Below are positions 19,171-26,193 of a DNA stretch of 36,125 nt, in pieces. The DNA lies in assembly GCA_036381595.1 (NCBI GenBank), contig DASVCN010000011.1, positions 1 through 36,125 of the forward strand, written 5' to 3'. A program made the position numbers and the translations under genes. The notes beneath the pieces are model-generated. The model was not told where the DNA came from. It ran no database searches and worked only from the letters and a program-made list of their open reading frames with translations. Every line of letters begins with the position of its first letter. The stretch's first letter is position 1. Source of the DNA: Trueperaceae bacterium. Its GTDB lineage: Bacteria > Deinococcota > Deinococci > Deinococcales > Trueperaceae.

Positions 19171-19968
19171 ATGACCGATCAGCAGACCGAGTACCTCCAC
19201 ACCGCCGTGCGGGCCGCCCAGGAAGCTGCCCGGATCCACCGCTCCAATATCGGCGGGGAACTGGATGTGAGCACCAAGTCGAACATCACCGACCTCGTGA
19301 CGAAGGTCGACAAGCTGTGCGAGGAGCGCATCCGCGAGGTCATCGCCCAGCGCTATCCCGAGCACGCCGTCCTGGGCGAGGAGCAGGGCGGCCCCGGCAG
19401 CGAAGCCGAGTACCGCTGGATAGTCGACCCCCTCGACGGCACCGTCAACTACACCCACGGTTTCCCCTTCTACTGCGTCTCGATCGCCCTGGAGATCCGC
19501 GGGCGGGTCGAGGTAGGAGTCGTTCTCGACAGCGCCCACCACGAGATGTTCACCGCCGTGCGGGGGAGCGGAGCCTATCTCGACGGGGCGCCCATCCGGG
19601 TTTCGGCCGAGAGCGATCCCGCCAAAGCGATGCTGGCCACCGGTTTCTCCTACGACCCTGAACGGAAGATCGAGAACGCCGAGGTGTTCATGCGGATGCT
19701 CCCCGAGACGAGGGCGATCCGTCGTCCGGGCGCTGCCGCACTCGACCTCAGCTACGTGGCCGCCGGCCGGCTCGACGGCTTCTGGGAGCTGACCCTCAAC
19801 CCCTGGGACGTCGCCGCCGGTGTGCTGATCATCGAGGAAGCTGGTGGCAAGGTCACCGGCGCCGGCGGTGAGCCCTACCGGTTGAGCGACCCGGTGCTGA
19901 TCGCTTCCAACGGCGCCCTGCACGAACGGCTGGTGGAGTTGCTAGCACTCCACGGGGTGCGGGCCTGA
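19171..19968 (+). CDS. suhB: Inositol monophosphatase family phosphatase
   Basis: A 265-residue member of the Mg-dependent, Li-sensitive IMPase family, which hydrolyses inositol monophosphates and related phosphoesters. The metal-binding blocks are GEEQGGPGSE, WIVDPLDGTVNYTHGFPFY (about 87-105) and NPWDVAAGVLIIEEAGGKV. RRPGAAALDLSYVAAGRLDG is the other conserved block. Length and order match SuhB/ImpA proteins. In bacteria these may act on inositol phosphates, on NADP(H), or in rRNA antitermination (SuhB); sequence alone does not decide. It is leaderless by promoter spacing. It ends six bases from the stop of the opposing cysteine synthase gene, with no hairpin between them. Confidence 0.92.
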   Translation: MTDQQTEYLHTAVRAAQEAARIHRSNIGGELDVSTKSNITDLVTKVDKLCEERIREVIAQRYPEHAVLGEEQGGPGSEAEYRWIVDPLDGTVNYTHGFPFYCVSIALEIRGRVEVGVVLDSAHHEMFTAVRGSGAYLDGAPIRVSAESDPAKAMLATGFSYDPERKIENAEVFMRMLPETRAIRRPGAAALDLSYVAAGRLDGFWELTLNPWDVAAGVLIIEEAGGKVTGAGGEPYRLSDPVLIASNGALHERLVELLALHGVRA

Positions 19969-19974
19969 CTCGCC

Positions 19975-20919
19975 CTAGCCGTCCTCCGCCGCGAACAGTT
20001 CGGTAGAGACGTAGCGGGCGCCGCTATCGGCTGCCATCGTCACGACTACCTTTCCGGGACCCAGCTCGCGAGCTACCTCGAGTGCCGCATGAACGGTCGC
20101 TCCTGAGGACATCCCCACGAAGATCCCCTCCTCCCGCGCGAGGCGCCGGGCCAGCGGGAAGGCGTCCTCCTCGTAGACCATCCGGCAGCCGTCGAGCAGG
20201 TCGAGGTCGAGATTCCCGGGGATGAAGCCCGGACCCATCCCCTGGAACTTGTGCTGACCCCGTTCGTAGCCGTTGATGACGGCACTCCGACCCGGTTCAA
20301 CGGCGATCACCTGGATCCCGGGATTCTGCTCCTTCAGGTAGCGACCGATCCCGCTGATCGAGCCGCCGGTCCCGGACGCCCAGACGAAGGCGTCGATACG
20401 GCCCTGCATCTGCCCCCAGATCTCGGGGCCCGTCACGCGGTGGTGGTAGGCGGGGTTGGCCGGATTCTCGAACTGGTTCGGCATCCAGGCGCCCGTCTCT
20501 TCGACCAACTCCTGGGCTCTGGGGATGGCGCCCTGCATGCGGAGCTCTCCCGGGGTGAACTCGAGTGCGGCGCCGTAGGCCCTGAGGGTTCGGACCCGCT
20601 CTTCGCTCATGCTGTCGGGCAGGACGATCAGACACCTGTAACCCCGCACCGCAGAGATGAACGCCAGGCCTATCCCGGTGTTGCCCGATGTAGGTTCGAC
20701 GATCAACTGGCCTGAACCGGGCGTTAGGATGCCCCGCTCCTCGGCGTCAGTGATGAGGCCGAGCGCGGTACGGTCCTTGATGCTGCCGGCCGGATTCTGC
20801 CCCTCGAGCTTTATCCACACTTCCGCCATCCCCGGTTCGACGACTCGGAAGAGGCGGATCATCGGCGTGTGGCCCACGAGGCTGTCGAGCATGCGCGGAG
20901 GAGCTGTCTCTGACTTCAT
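19975..20919 (-). CDS. cysK: Cysteine synthase / O-acetylserine sulfhydrylase (PLP)
   Basis: A 314-residue PLP-dependent enzyme of the CysK/CysM family, which makes L-cysteine from O-acetylserine and sulfide. The PLP lysine is K48 in NPAGSIKDRTA. The substrate loop is VEPTSGNTGIGLA and the phosphate-binding loop is ASGTGGSISGIGRYL. IFVGMSSGATVHAAL near the C-terminus is also typical. The ATG is preceded by TAGACT at six-base spacing with no ribosome binding site. CysK and CysM, and the related cystathionine beta-synthase, cannot be separated confidently by eye. No serine acetyltransferase gene is nearby. Confidence 0.92.
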   Translation of the reverse strand: MKSETAPPRMLDSLVGHTPMIRLFRVVEPGMAEVWIKLEGQNPAGSIKDRTALGLITDAEERGILTPGSGQLIVEPTSGNTGIGLAFISAVRGYRCLIVLPDSMSEERVRTLRAYGAALEFTPGELRMQGAIPRAQELVEETGAWMPNQFENPANPAYHHRVTGPEIWGQMQGRIDAFVWASGTGGSISGIGRYLKEQNPGIQVIAVEPGRSAVINGYERGQHKFQGMGPGFIPGNLDLDLLDGCRMVYEEDAFPLARRLAREEGIFVGMSSGATVHAALEVARELGPGKVVVTMAADSGARYVSTELFAAEDG

Positions 20920-20925
20920 GATAGC

Positions 20926-20931
20926 AGTCTA
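20926..20931 (-). promoter_or_regulatory. Leaderless-type -10 element (TAGACT)
   Basis: On the minus strand TAGACT ends six bases before the cysteine synthase ATG at 20919. It shares a 63-base divergent gap with the promoter of the zinc-ribbon gene. Confidence 0.7.
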
Positions 20932-20970
20932 TCGGCGGGCGCGGAACGCGGGTGTCGGCGGTGCTCGAGC

Positions 20971-20976
20971 TACTAT
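20971..20976 (+). promoter_or_regulatory. Leaderless-type -10 element (TACTAT)
   Basis: TACTAT ends six bases before the ATG at 20983. No Shine-Dalgarno is present. Confidence 0.7.
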
Positions 20977-20982
20977 TCAGGC

Positions 20983-21294
20983 ATGGGTGAGCGGGAGCTC
21001 TGGCAGTTCTTCAGAGAGGTCCGCGACGCCGTGGCCCAGGGCAATCGCGGCGCCAAGGAGCAGCCCTACCGGTCGGGTACCTTCATGGTCACCGCCCGTG
21101 CCGGCGAGGTCGAGCTGACCGTCAAGGACATCAGCGAGGAGGACGCGGTGCTTATCGCCGGCGAACTCAACGAACGCGGGGTCAGGGCGCTCGTGAACGG
21201 ATCGGTCCTGTGTCCTCACTGCGGGGAGCGGGTCCCGGAGCAGAGCTTCTGCGTGCGCTGCCGTAGGAAACTGGCAGGGGAACTCCAGGAGTAG
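20983..21294 (+). CDS. Small zinc-ribbon protein, unknown function
   Basis: A 103-residue protein. The first 70 or so residues form a small mixed alpha/beta region (LWQFFREVRDAVAQG, GTFMVTARAGEVELTV, EEDAVLIAGELNERGV). The C-terminus is a zinc ribbon with two CxxC pairs, CPHCGERV and FCVRCRRKL, spaced about 11 residues apart. I do not recognise the N-terminal domain. The zinc ribbon suggests binding to nucleic acid or protein, but nothing more can be claimed. It has its own leaderless promoter and lies 57 bases upstream of the PspC gene. Confidence 0.78.
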   Translation: MGERELWQFFREVRDAVAQGNRGAKEQPYRSGTFMVTARAGEVELTVKDISEEDAVLIAGELNERGVRALVNGSVLCPHCGERVPEQSFCVRCRRKLAGELQE

Positions 21295-21339
21295 CTTCCC
21301 ATCCTACTTTCGGAGGACAAACCGCCGGAGCATGGGCTG

Positions 21340-21345
21340 TAGACT
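21340..21345 (+). promoter_or_regulatory. Leaderless-type -10 element (TAGACT)
   Basis: TAGACT ends six bases before the ATG at 21352. This is the same hexamer and spacing as at 20926 and 26628 on the other strand. Confidence 0.7.
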
Positions 21346-21351
21346 TGCCCC

Positions 21352-21597
21352 ATGAACGACAAGAAGCTCGTACGCTCGAAAACGGACAGGATGATCGGTG
21401 GCGTCTGCGGGGGCCTGGCGCAATACCTGGGGGTCGACTCGACCATCATCCGGCTGGTGTTCGCGGTTCTGCTGGTCTTCGGCGGAGGCGGCGGCATCCT
21501 CTACCTGATCCTCTGGCTGGTGATGCCCGAGGAGGGATCGACTCCCGCACGCCCACCGGAGCAGACCGACACCACCAACCCGCCCGACCAACACTGA
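21352..21597 (+). CDS. PspC domain membrane protein
   Basis: An 81-residue PspC-family protein. The N-terminal domain reads [20 protein letters not shown], then [19 protein letters not shown]. It is followed by a membrane helix around [18 protein letters not shown] and a short polar tail. In phage-shock systems PspC is an inner-membrane sensor of envelope stress. Stand-alone short PspC proteins like this are common, and their role is less clear. No pspA or pspB is in the window. Translation is probably leaderless. Confidence 0.92.
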   Translation: MNDKKLVRSKTDRMIGGVCGGLAQYLGVDSTIIRLVFAVLLVFGGGGGILYLILWLVMPEEGSTPARPPEQTDTTNPPDQH

Positions 21598-21632
21598 GGA
21601 GCGAATGTGGGCCGCTCAGGCGGCTCGGCCCC

Positions 21633-22742
21633 TCAGCCCGATGAGAACTCGCTGCTCCTGACGCTGAACCGCTCGAGCCGCTCGCGGTCCAGCTCGACTC
21701 CGATGCCAGGGCCTTCGGGGATCTCCTGGAAGCCGTCACGGGCGTCGAGCCAACGGTCGACCACGTCCTCTTCCCAGTAGCGGCTCGCCGAAGCGGTGTC
21801 GCCCGGCAGACGGAACCCTTCGAGGGAGCTCAGGTGGAGGTTGTGTGCCCGGCCCACCCCGAGCTCGAGCATGCCCCCGCACCAGACGGGCGCCCCGAAA
21901 GCTAGAGCGACGTCGTGCACTCGGCGCGACTGCAGGTGACCCCGCACCCTGCCCAGCTTGACGTTGATGACCCGGCCGGAGCCGAGCTCCAGCCCCTTGC
22001 GGGCATCTTCCGGTGAGTGGATCGATTCGTCGAGGCAGATGGGAGTAGAAACCATCTCCTGAAGCTTGGCGTGGTCGACGAGGTCATCGAAGGCGAGCGG
22101 CTGCTCGATGTAGTCGAGGCCCAGCTCATCGAGCTCCTCGAAGACGCGGCTGTCGGTGAGTGTGTAGGCGCTGTTGGCGTCGACGGTGAGAGGCATCTGG
22201 GGCAGAGCCTCCCGTACAGCCCGCAGAGGCTCGACGTCCCAACCCGGCTTGATCTTGAACTTCAGTCGGCGGTAGCCCTGTTCGGCGTGGCGGAGGGCCG
22301 CCTCCACCGTGGCTTCGATGCTCTCCTGTATCCCGATGGAGGCGCCGACCGGGTGCCTGGTGCGGTGGCCGCCCAGCATCACCCAGAGTGGCAGTCCGGC
22401 AGCTCGCGCCTGAAGGTCCCAGAACGCCGTTTCGAGGGCCGCCACCGCCATGTTGTGCCCGCGGATAACGGAAAGGGACGAGAGCAACTGGGCGGGCGTG
22501 GCGAACTCCTTGCCCACGACCCGAGGCAGGATATAGCGTTCGAGCGCCAACCAGGCGGTGTCCCCCGTTTCGTAGCTGTAGCCGGGTACGTTCCCCGCCG
22601 TGACCTCGCCGTACCCTTCGGTCCCCTCTCCTCTGACGGTGACGATCACCTTGCGCAAGTCCTGTTCGACGCCGAAGCTGGTTTCGAAGCGGAACTTCAG
22701 GCGCACCGCCAGTTCGCGGAGCTCTACCCGTTCGATCCTCAT
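21633..22742 (-). CDS. menC: o-Succinylbenzoate synthase / N-succinylamino acid racemase (MenC family)
   Basis: A 369-residue enolase-superfamily enzyme of the OSBS/NSAR group. It makes o-succinylbenzoate for menaquinone, racemises N-succinylamino acids, or does both. Marks of this group are FETSFG near the N-terminus, KFKIKPG (catalytic KxK), TVDANSAY, YIEQPL, CLDES, the second catalytic Lys in NVKLGRVRG, and WCGGMLELGVGRAHN followed by GDTASASRYWEED. The frame is open far upstream, but the ATG at 22742 (MRIERVELRELAVRLK) is the natural start, with GAGGA seven bases before it. It also overlaps the stop of a short upstream reading frame. No other menaquinone genes are nearby, so an NSAR role is equally possible. 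Confidence 0.9.
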   Translation of the reverse strand: MRIERVELRELAVRLKFRFETSFGVEQDLRKVIVTVRGEGTEGYGEVTAGNVPGYSYETGDTAWLALERYILPRVVGKEFATPAQLLSSLSVIRGHNMAVAALETAFWDLQARAAGLPLWVMLGGHRTRHPVGASIGIQESIEATVEAALRHAEQGYRRLKFKIKPGWDVEPLRAVREALPQMPLTVDANSAYTLTDSRVFEELDELGLDYIEQPLAFDDLVDHAKLQEMVSTPICLDESIHSPEDARKGLELGSGRVINVKLGRVRGHLQSRRVHDVALAFGAPVWCGGMLELGVGRAHNLHLSSLEGFRLPGDTASASRYWEEDVVDRWLDARDGFQEIPEGPGIGVELDRERLERFSVRSSEFSSG

Positions 22743-22825
22743 GCCGGCGTCCTCGACGAAGGAGCGCGCAGCGGCGCTTGTTCGAGACGGCTGCCGAGGG
22801 ACGTATGAGGGCTGGTCCTGTTCAC
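22739..22825 (-). CDS. Candidate 28-codon upstream ORF coupled to menC
   Basis: On the minus strand AAGAGGAGA lies five to six bases before a GTG at 22825. This opens a 28-codon frame beginning VNRTSPHTSLGSRLEQ. Its stop overlaps the menC ATG as ATGA. A good ribosome binding site plus the overlapping stop/start suggests translational coupling or a leader peptide. The peptide has no recognisable motif, and chance cannot be excluded at this GC content. Confidence 0.35.
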   Translation of the reverse strand: MNRTSPHTSLGSRLEQAPLRAPSSRTPA

Positions 22826-22860
22826 TGGCTCTCCTCTTGAGCGGCCGGCGTCGCCGGGCC

Positions 22861-23604
22861 TCAGAAGTCGGATGGGAACTCGAGCCGTTCCCGGCGGGCC
22901 ACCGGCTCCTCGTCCTCCTCCCGCCGCTCGGGCTGGGGTTCGGACGGTTGCGGCGGCGGCTCGGTTTCGATCTCGAGCAGTTCCCGGCGGCGCCGGCGCC
23001 ACTCGTCACGCTGCCGCCGCTGCAGCCTGGAGCTGGCGAGCCGCCGCGCCGGGTCGATCCTCTGCCCCAGCGGGTCGACCTTGAAACGACCGTTCCACGG
23101 CTCCCAGGTGAGGTTGGCCCGCAATCGGTAGGCACGCCTTCGAGTCTGCGGCGTGTAGAAGTACAGATCGAGGTAACCGGTGTCGCCGTGCAGTTCCTCG
23201 ACCGGCAGGTTGACGTCCACGGAGCTGTTCCGCGGCACGATCGCGCTAAGCTCGGCGGTTTCGGGGGTGGGCATCAGGTCGCTGCTGAGGGCTACCTCGA
23301 GCAGCTGGGCGACGCTGTCGCCAAGATTGCTCACATGCATCTTCAGTTCCGTGACGCTGCTCTCCTCGACCGATCGCACCTCGCCGCGCGACACCAGCAG
23401 CTCGGGCCTCGACTCGGCCCGTCGTTCGCGCCGCCGCCCGCCTGGCAACAGGGCGAGCAGCAATACGATCAGTACGACGACCAGGAGCAGCACCGCCGGG
23501 ATCACCCAGGCTCCGGGCGCCCCGGCCAAGCCGTTCAACCAGTCGGTGATCGAGGCCCAGGTAGTGACGATGTCGGCCCAGATCATGTCGAGCACGCGGC
23601 TCAT
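22861..23604 (-). CDS. Single-span membrane protein with charged C-terminus, unknown
   Basis: A 247-residue protein with one strong membrane helix at about 32-54 (AWVIPAVLLLVVVLIVLLLAL). It is followed by a basic stop-transfer stretch (GGRRRERR), a beta-rich middle domain (about 65-180, including VTELKMHVSNLGDSVAQL and YLDLYFYTPQTRRRAYRL) and a long Arg/Glu/Pro-rich tail. The basic stretch after the helix suggests the bulk of the protein is cytoplasmic. I do not recognise a family. Its ATG has TAAGCT at six-base spacing. It lies upstream of menC on the same strand, but 118 bases apart. Confidence 0.75.
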   Translation of the reverse strand: MSRVLDMIWADIVTTWASITDWLNGLAGAPGAWVIPAVLLLVVVLIVLLLALLPGGRRRERRAESRPELLVSRGEVRSVEESSVTELKMHVSNLGDSVAQLLEVALSSDLMPTPETAELSAIVPRNSSVDVNLPVEELHGDTGYLDLYFYTPQTRRRAYRLRANLTWEPWNGRFKVDPLGQRIDPARRLASSRLQRRQRDEWRRRRRELLEIETEPPPQPSEPQPERREEDEEPVARRERLEFPSDF

Positions 23605-23610
23605 CGTCCC

Positions 23611-23616
23611 AGCTTA
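23611..23616 (-). promoter_or_regulatory. Leaderless-type -10 element (TAAGCT), divergent pair
   Basis: On the minus strand TAAGCT ends six bases before the ATG at 23604. Only 12 bases separate it from the plus-strand -10 of mnmD. Confidence 0.65.
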
Positions 23617-23628
23617 CCGTTAGAGGGC

Positions 23629-23634
23629 TAGAGT
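23629..23634 (+). promoter_or_regulatory. Leaderless-type -10 element (TAGAGT), divergent pair
   Basis: TAGAGT ends six bases before the GTG at 23641. Any -35 contact for this promoter would fall on the opposite gene's -10 and initiation region. Confidence 0.65.
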
Positions 23635-23640
23635 GGCCGT

Positions 23641-24402
23641 GTGGAAGGTTGCGCGCCCAACGGTGACCACCGAACCGCGAGGGCCGGCTCGCCGGAGGAG
23701 GGGTCGGAGCTGCTCCGGGTGCAGGAGACCGGGGATGGCAGCGGGACGCTCTTCACCCCCCGATACGCTCAGACCTTCCACTCGCTTCACGGAGCGGTGA
23801 CGGAGTCCAGGCATGTCTTCCTCGAGGGGAGCGGGGTGGCCGAGAGGCTGCGCCAGGGAGAGGCCGTGAAGGTGTTGGAGGTCGGATTCGGAACCGGCCT
23901 CAACTTCCTGCTCACCGCCCAGGCGGCCTCGACCGGTTCCGGGACACTCCACTACGTCGCTCTGGAAAGGCAACTCGTGCCGGTGGCTCTGCTGGCCCGA
24001 CTCGACTACGCACGCTTCGCCCCTGCCGCTTTCGCAGCGCTGCTGGAGTTCCGTCGCCGTCTGGCGCCCGGAACTCAAGCAGGGACGCACAGGTCGAGGG
24101 TGGCAGGGTCGCTGCTCGAGCTGCGGCTCGGCGAGGCGCAGGAGGCCCGGCTCGGGAAGGCCGAGTTCGACGCGATCTATCACGACGGCTTCAGCCCCGA
24201 CACCAACCCGGAACTGTGGGACGAGTCGTTCCTGTCGCGGCTCGCGGCAGCCCTCGCCCCTGGGGGGACCCTCGTGAGCTACACGGTGAAGGGCGTCGTG
24301 CGCCGGCAACTAGCTGCAGCCGGACTCGAGGTGACCAAACTGGCCGGCCCCCCGGGCGGCAAGAAAGAGATGCTGCGGGCGGTCAGGCGAGGTCCGGCGT
24401 GA
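23641..24402 (+). CDS. mnmD: MnmD-type tRNA wobble-uridine methyltransferase
   Basis: A 253-residue SAM-dependent methyltransferase of the MnmC N-domain (DUF752) family. It converts 5-aminomethyl- to 5-methylaminomethyl-(2-thio)uridine at tRNA position 34. Family marks are GTLFTPRYAQTFHSLHGA (about 35-52), the SAM motif VLEVGFGTGLNFLL (78-91), YHDGFSPDTNPELWD, and the C-terminal GPPGGKKEMLRAV. It corresponds to stand-alone MnmD, since the FAD oxidase half of MnmC is missing from this polypeptide. A related oxidase is encoded about 0.5 kb downstream. The GTG start is fixed by TAGAGT at six-base spacing. Confidence 0.92.
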   Translation: MEGCAPNGDHRTARAGSPEEGSELLRVQETGDGSGTLFTPRYAQTFHSLHGAVTESRHVFLEGSGVAERLRQGEAVKVLEVGFGTGLNFLLTAQAASTGSGTLHYVALERQLVPVALLARLDYARFAPAAFAALLEFRRRLAPGTQAGTHRSRVAGSLLELRLGEAQEARLGKAEFDAIYHDGFSPDTNPELWDESFLSRLAAALAPGGTLVSYTVKGVVRRQLAAAGLEVTKLAGPPGGKKEMLRAVRRGPA

Positions 24403-24410
24403 GCCGCCCC

Positions 24411-24857
24411 CTAGGCCCAGGGGATGAGCGAACGTCCCCAGGGGATCGCGTAGAGCACGAGCAACAATGCCAGGGCGACGCCGATGGTGGCCCTGACGTA
24501 GCGGGCGCGATCGGTCTCGGCGCGACGAGCCATGGAGAGCCCCACCTGGGCAGAGACGGCTGCGAGGATCATGATAAGGCCGTGCTCAACCAGGAAGAAG
24601 CGGGTGTCGGGGTCTCCCATGGCCGCACCGAAGTCGGCGAAACCGCCCCGCACTATCGGGCTTACGAGGTAGAGGAGGATGCCCACCACAACCTGCAGGT
24701 GAAGGGTGCCGGCGAAGGCCGCGCCTATGCCGCGCTCGCGCCCGGTCCACTGGGTTCGCGCCAGCAACCCGCGCAGCATCACGACGACCGCGGCGAAGCC
24801 ACCCAGCAGCACCAGCCAGCGAATCAGATTGTGGAGGCCTCTCAAGAATTCATACAT
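24411..24857 (-). CDS. Four-helix membrane protein with intramembrane histidines
   Basis: A 148-residue protein with four clear membrane helices: about 12-31 (LIRWLVLLGGFAAVVVMLRG), 43-65 (GAAFAGTLHLQVVVGILLYL), 87-108 (FLVEHGLIMILAAVSAQ) and 119-141 (RATIGVALALLLVLYAIPW). Histidines sit at the ends of or inside helices (FLRGLHNLIRW, GTLHLQ, VEHGLI), which would suit heme or metal binding. Related proteins are sometimes loosely labelled cytochrome b-like, but I cannot confirm that. The start is ATG at 24857 with GGGAG about eight bases upstream and a TATCAT candidate -10 near 24893-24898. The gene sits antisense between the two MnmC-like genes. Confidence 0.75.
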   Translation of the reverse strand: MYEFLRGLHNLIRWLVLLGGFAAVVVMLRGLLARTQWTGRERGIGAAFAGTLHLQVVVGILLYLVSPIVRGGFADFGAAMGDPDTRFFLVEHGLIMILAAVSAQVGLSMARRAETDRARYVRATIGVALALLLVLYAIPWGRSLIPWA

Positions 24858-24892
24858 GACGTCAGCTCCCTGTCTTGCTCGAGTTCGGGCTC

Positions 24893-25984
24893 ATGATACC
24901 GCCCGGCCCGATGGCTAAGGGCGCTGCTGCTGCCGCGGCAGTCGTCCGCCGATCGGCCGGGGACACGGCTGCTGAAGCCGCCCACCGTCACGAGCATCGT
25001 GAGCGCCTCCCAGTTCTGATAGTCGGCGGCGGTATCGCCGGCTGCTCCCTCGCCTACGCGCTTGCGAAGCGAGGCATCGAGGCACTGCTCCTCGACCAGG
25101 GCGCGCTAGGGTCCCAGGGCGCATCGGCGGTGGCGGCGGCGCTCCTCAACCCGTACCGGGGCAGGAGCGGCAAGCCTGGCCCCTTCGATCTCGAGGGGCT
25201 GGAGGCTGTCCGGCGCATCTCGGACGATCTCCAGCGAGAAGGGCTGGAGGCCGGGGTGCACCGGACCGGGGTTCTGCGTATCGCCGCCGACGGCCGCCAG
25301 GTGCGTTCCTGGAGCAAACTTCCCGGGATGCGCCGGGTGACTCGGGTTCCGTCGCCCTACCGGGCTCCTCACGGGGCCTTCCTGGTCGAGGAAGGTGGCT
25401 GGGTGGAGCCCGCGAGGCTGGTCGCAGCGCTGGTGGCGTCGGCCCGCGAGAAAGGGGCCCGGTTCATCGAGAACGTGCGTGTCTTGCGGGTCGAGAGCGT
25501 CGGAGGGGAGTGGCAGGCACACTCCGCAGGGGGGGCACGCTTCTCGGCCGGCGCGTTGGTCCTCTGCCTGGGAGCCGGGCGGGTTGCCGGGGTCCAACTC
25601 CCGCACGTGGAGTTCATCGCCGGCGACCAAGTGACCCTCGTGAGCGAAACGGATCTCCCCTACCCAATCGCCGGCTCCGTCTACCTGACAGCCCAGCGGG
25701 GACGGGTGTTCGTGGGTGGGAACCACCGCTCACCGGGCACCGACGACCCGCAGGCGCCACAACTGCTCCGCTCCGCGGCCGCGCGGATGGTACCAGCCCT
25801 TGCCGAGTCCGCGGTCGAACGGGTGTGGACGGGGGTTCGAGCGAAGCGGAGCGACAACGTACCGGTGATGGAGGAGTTGCGGCCCGGGCTCTGGTACTTG
25901 GGAGCCTTCGGCGGGAGGGGCTTCCTCACCGCGCCCCTCCTCGCCGAGCGACTAGCCGAACGGCTCAAGGGAGGGGGAGCCTAG
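24893..25984 (+). CDS. FAD-dependent oxidoreductase, MnmC1 (MnmC C-domain)-like
   Basis: A DAAO-superfamily FAD oxidase of about 363 residues. The dinucleotide fold is at VLIVGGGIAGCSLAYALAKRG, followed by LGSQGASAVAAALLNP. The C-terminal block WTGVRAKRSDNVPV then GAFGGRGFLTAPLLAERL resembles the end of the MnmC oxidase domain, which turns carboxymethylaminomethyl-uridine into aminomethyl-uridine on tRNA. With mnmD close by, this is the best functional guess. A glycine-oxidase (ThiO)-like role is the alternative. The start is uncertain: TTG 24875, ATG 24893 and ATG 24911 are all in frame, none has a clear ribosome binding site, and the Ala/Arg-rich extension before the FAD motif is unusual. 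Its TAG stop shares a CTAG with the stop of the opposing small gene. Confidence 0.8.
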   Translation: MIPPGPMAKGAAAAAAVVRRSAGDTAAEAAHRHEHRERLPVLIVGGGIAGCSLAYALAKRGIEALLLDQGALGSQGASAVAAALLNPYRGRSGKPGPFDLEGLEAVRRISDDLQREGLEAGVHRTGVLRIAADGRQVRSWSKLPGMRRVTRVPSPYRAPHGAFLVEEGGWVEPARLVAALVASAREKGARFIENVRVLRVESVGGEWQAHSAGGARFSAGALVLCLGAGRVAGVQLPHVEFIAGDQVTLVSETDLPYPIAGSVYLTAQRGRVFVGGNHRSPGTDDPQAPQLLRSAAARMVPALAESAVERVWTGVRAKRSDNVPVMEELRPGLWYLGAFGGRGFLTAPLLAERLAERLKGGGA

Positions 25985-26193
25985 GAGGCGTTGGGCGTGG
26001 CGGAGGGCTCATGGGGCCCGAACCCGCGACAGCTGAGAACCGGTTGTGGTGGGTACTTGGGCAGGTCGGGATGGAGGCACAGCAGGAAAACGCTGCCGCG
26101 GGCCGACCTCACCAGGCGGGCGTTGCGGCAGTCGCTGCAGATCCCGCCGTAGGCGGCGCGCTCGAGGTCGTGCCGATCCTGCCCCTCGGTCAG
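25981..26193 (-). CDS. Small cysteine-rich protein, probably CTG start
   Basis: A frame of about 70 codons whose second half reads GGICSDCRNARLV, then SARGSVFLLCLHPD and PPQPVLSCRGF. The CxxC plus two further Cys in a fixed pattern is like a small conserved protein I recall from Actinobacteria and Deinococcota (CxxCRHA...RGSVF.LC...P.YP.LPVL.C.GF). No ATG, GTG or TTG lies in frame near that block. A CTG at 26193 overlaps the preceding stop as CTGA and has GAGGG about seven bases upstream, so I infer a coupled CTG start. It probably binds a metal or Fe-S centre. The function is unknown. Confidence 0.6.
   Translation of the reverse strand: MTEGQDRHDLERAAYGGICSDCRNARLVRSARGSVFLLCLHPDLPKYPPQPVLSCRGFGPHEPSATPNAS

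Noticed and set aside
22743-23135. Upstream extension of the menC frame to 23135
   Set aside because: It is an Arg/Ser/Pro-rich translation overlapping the single-span membrane protein gene. The natural MenC N-terminus and ribosome site are at 22742.
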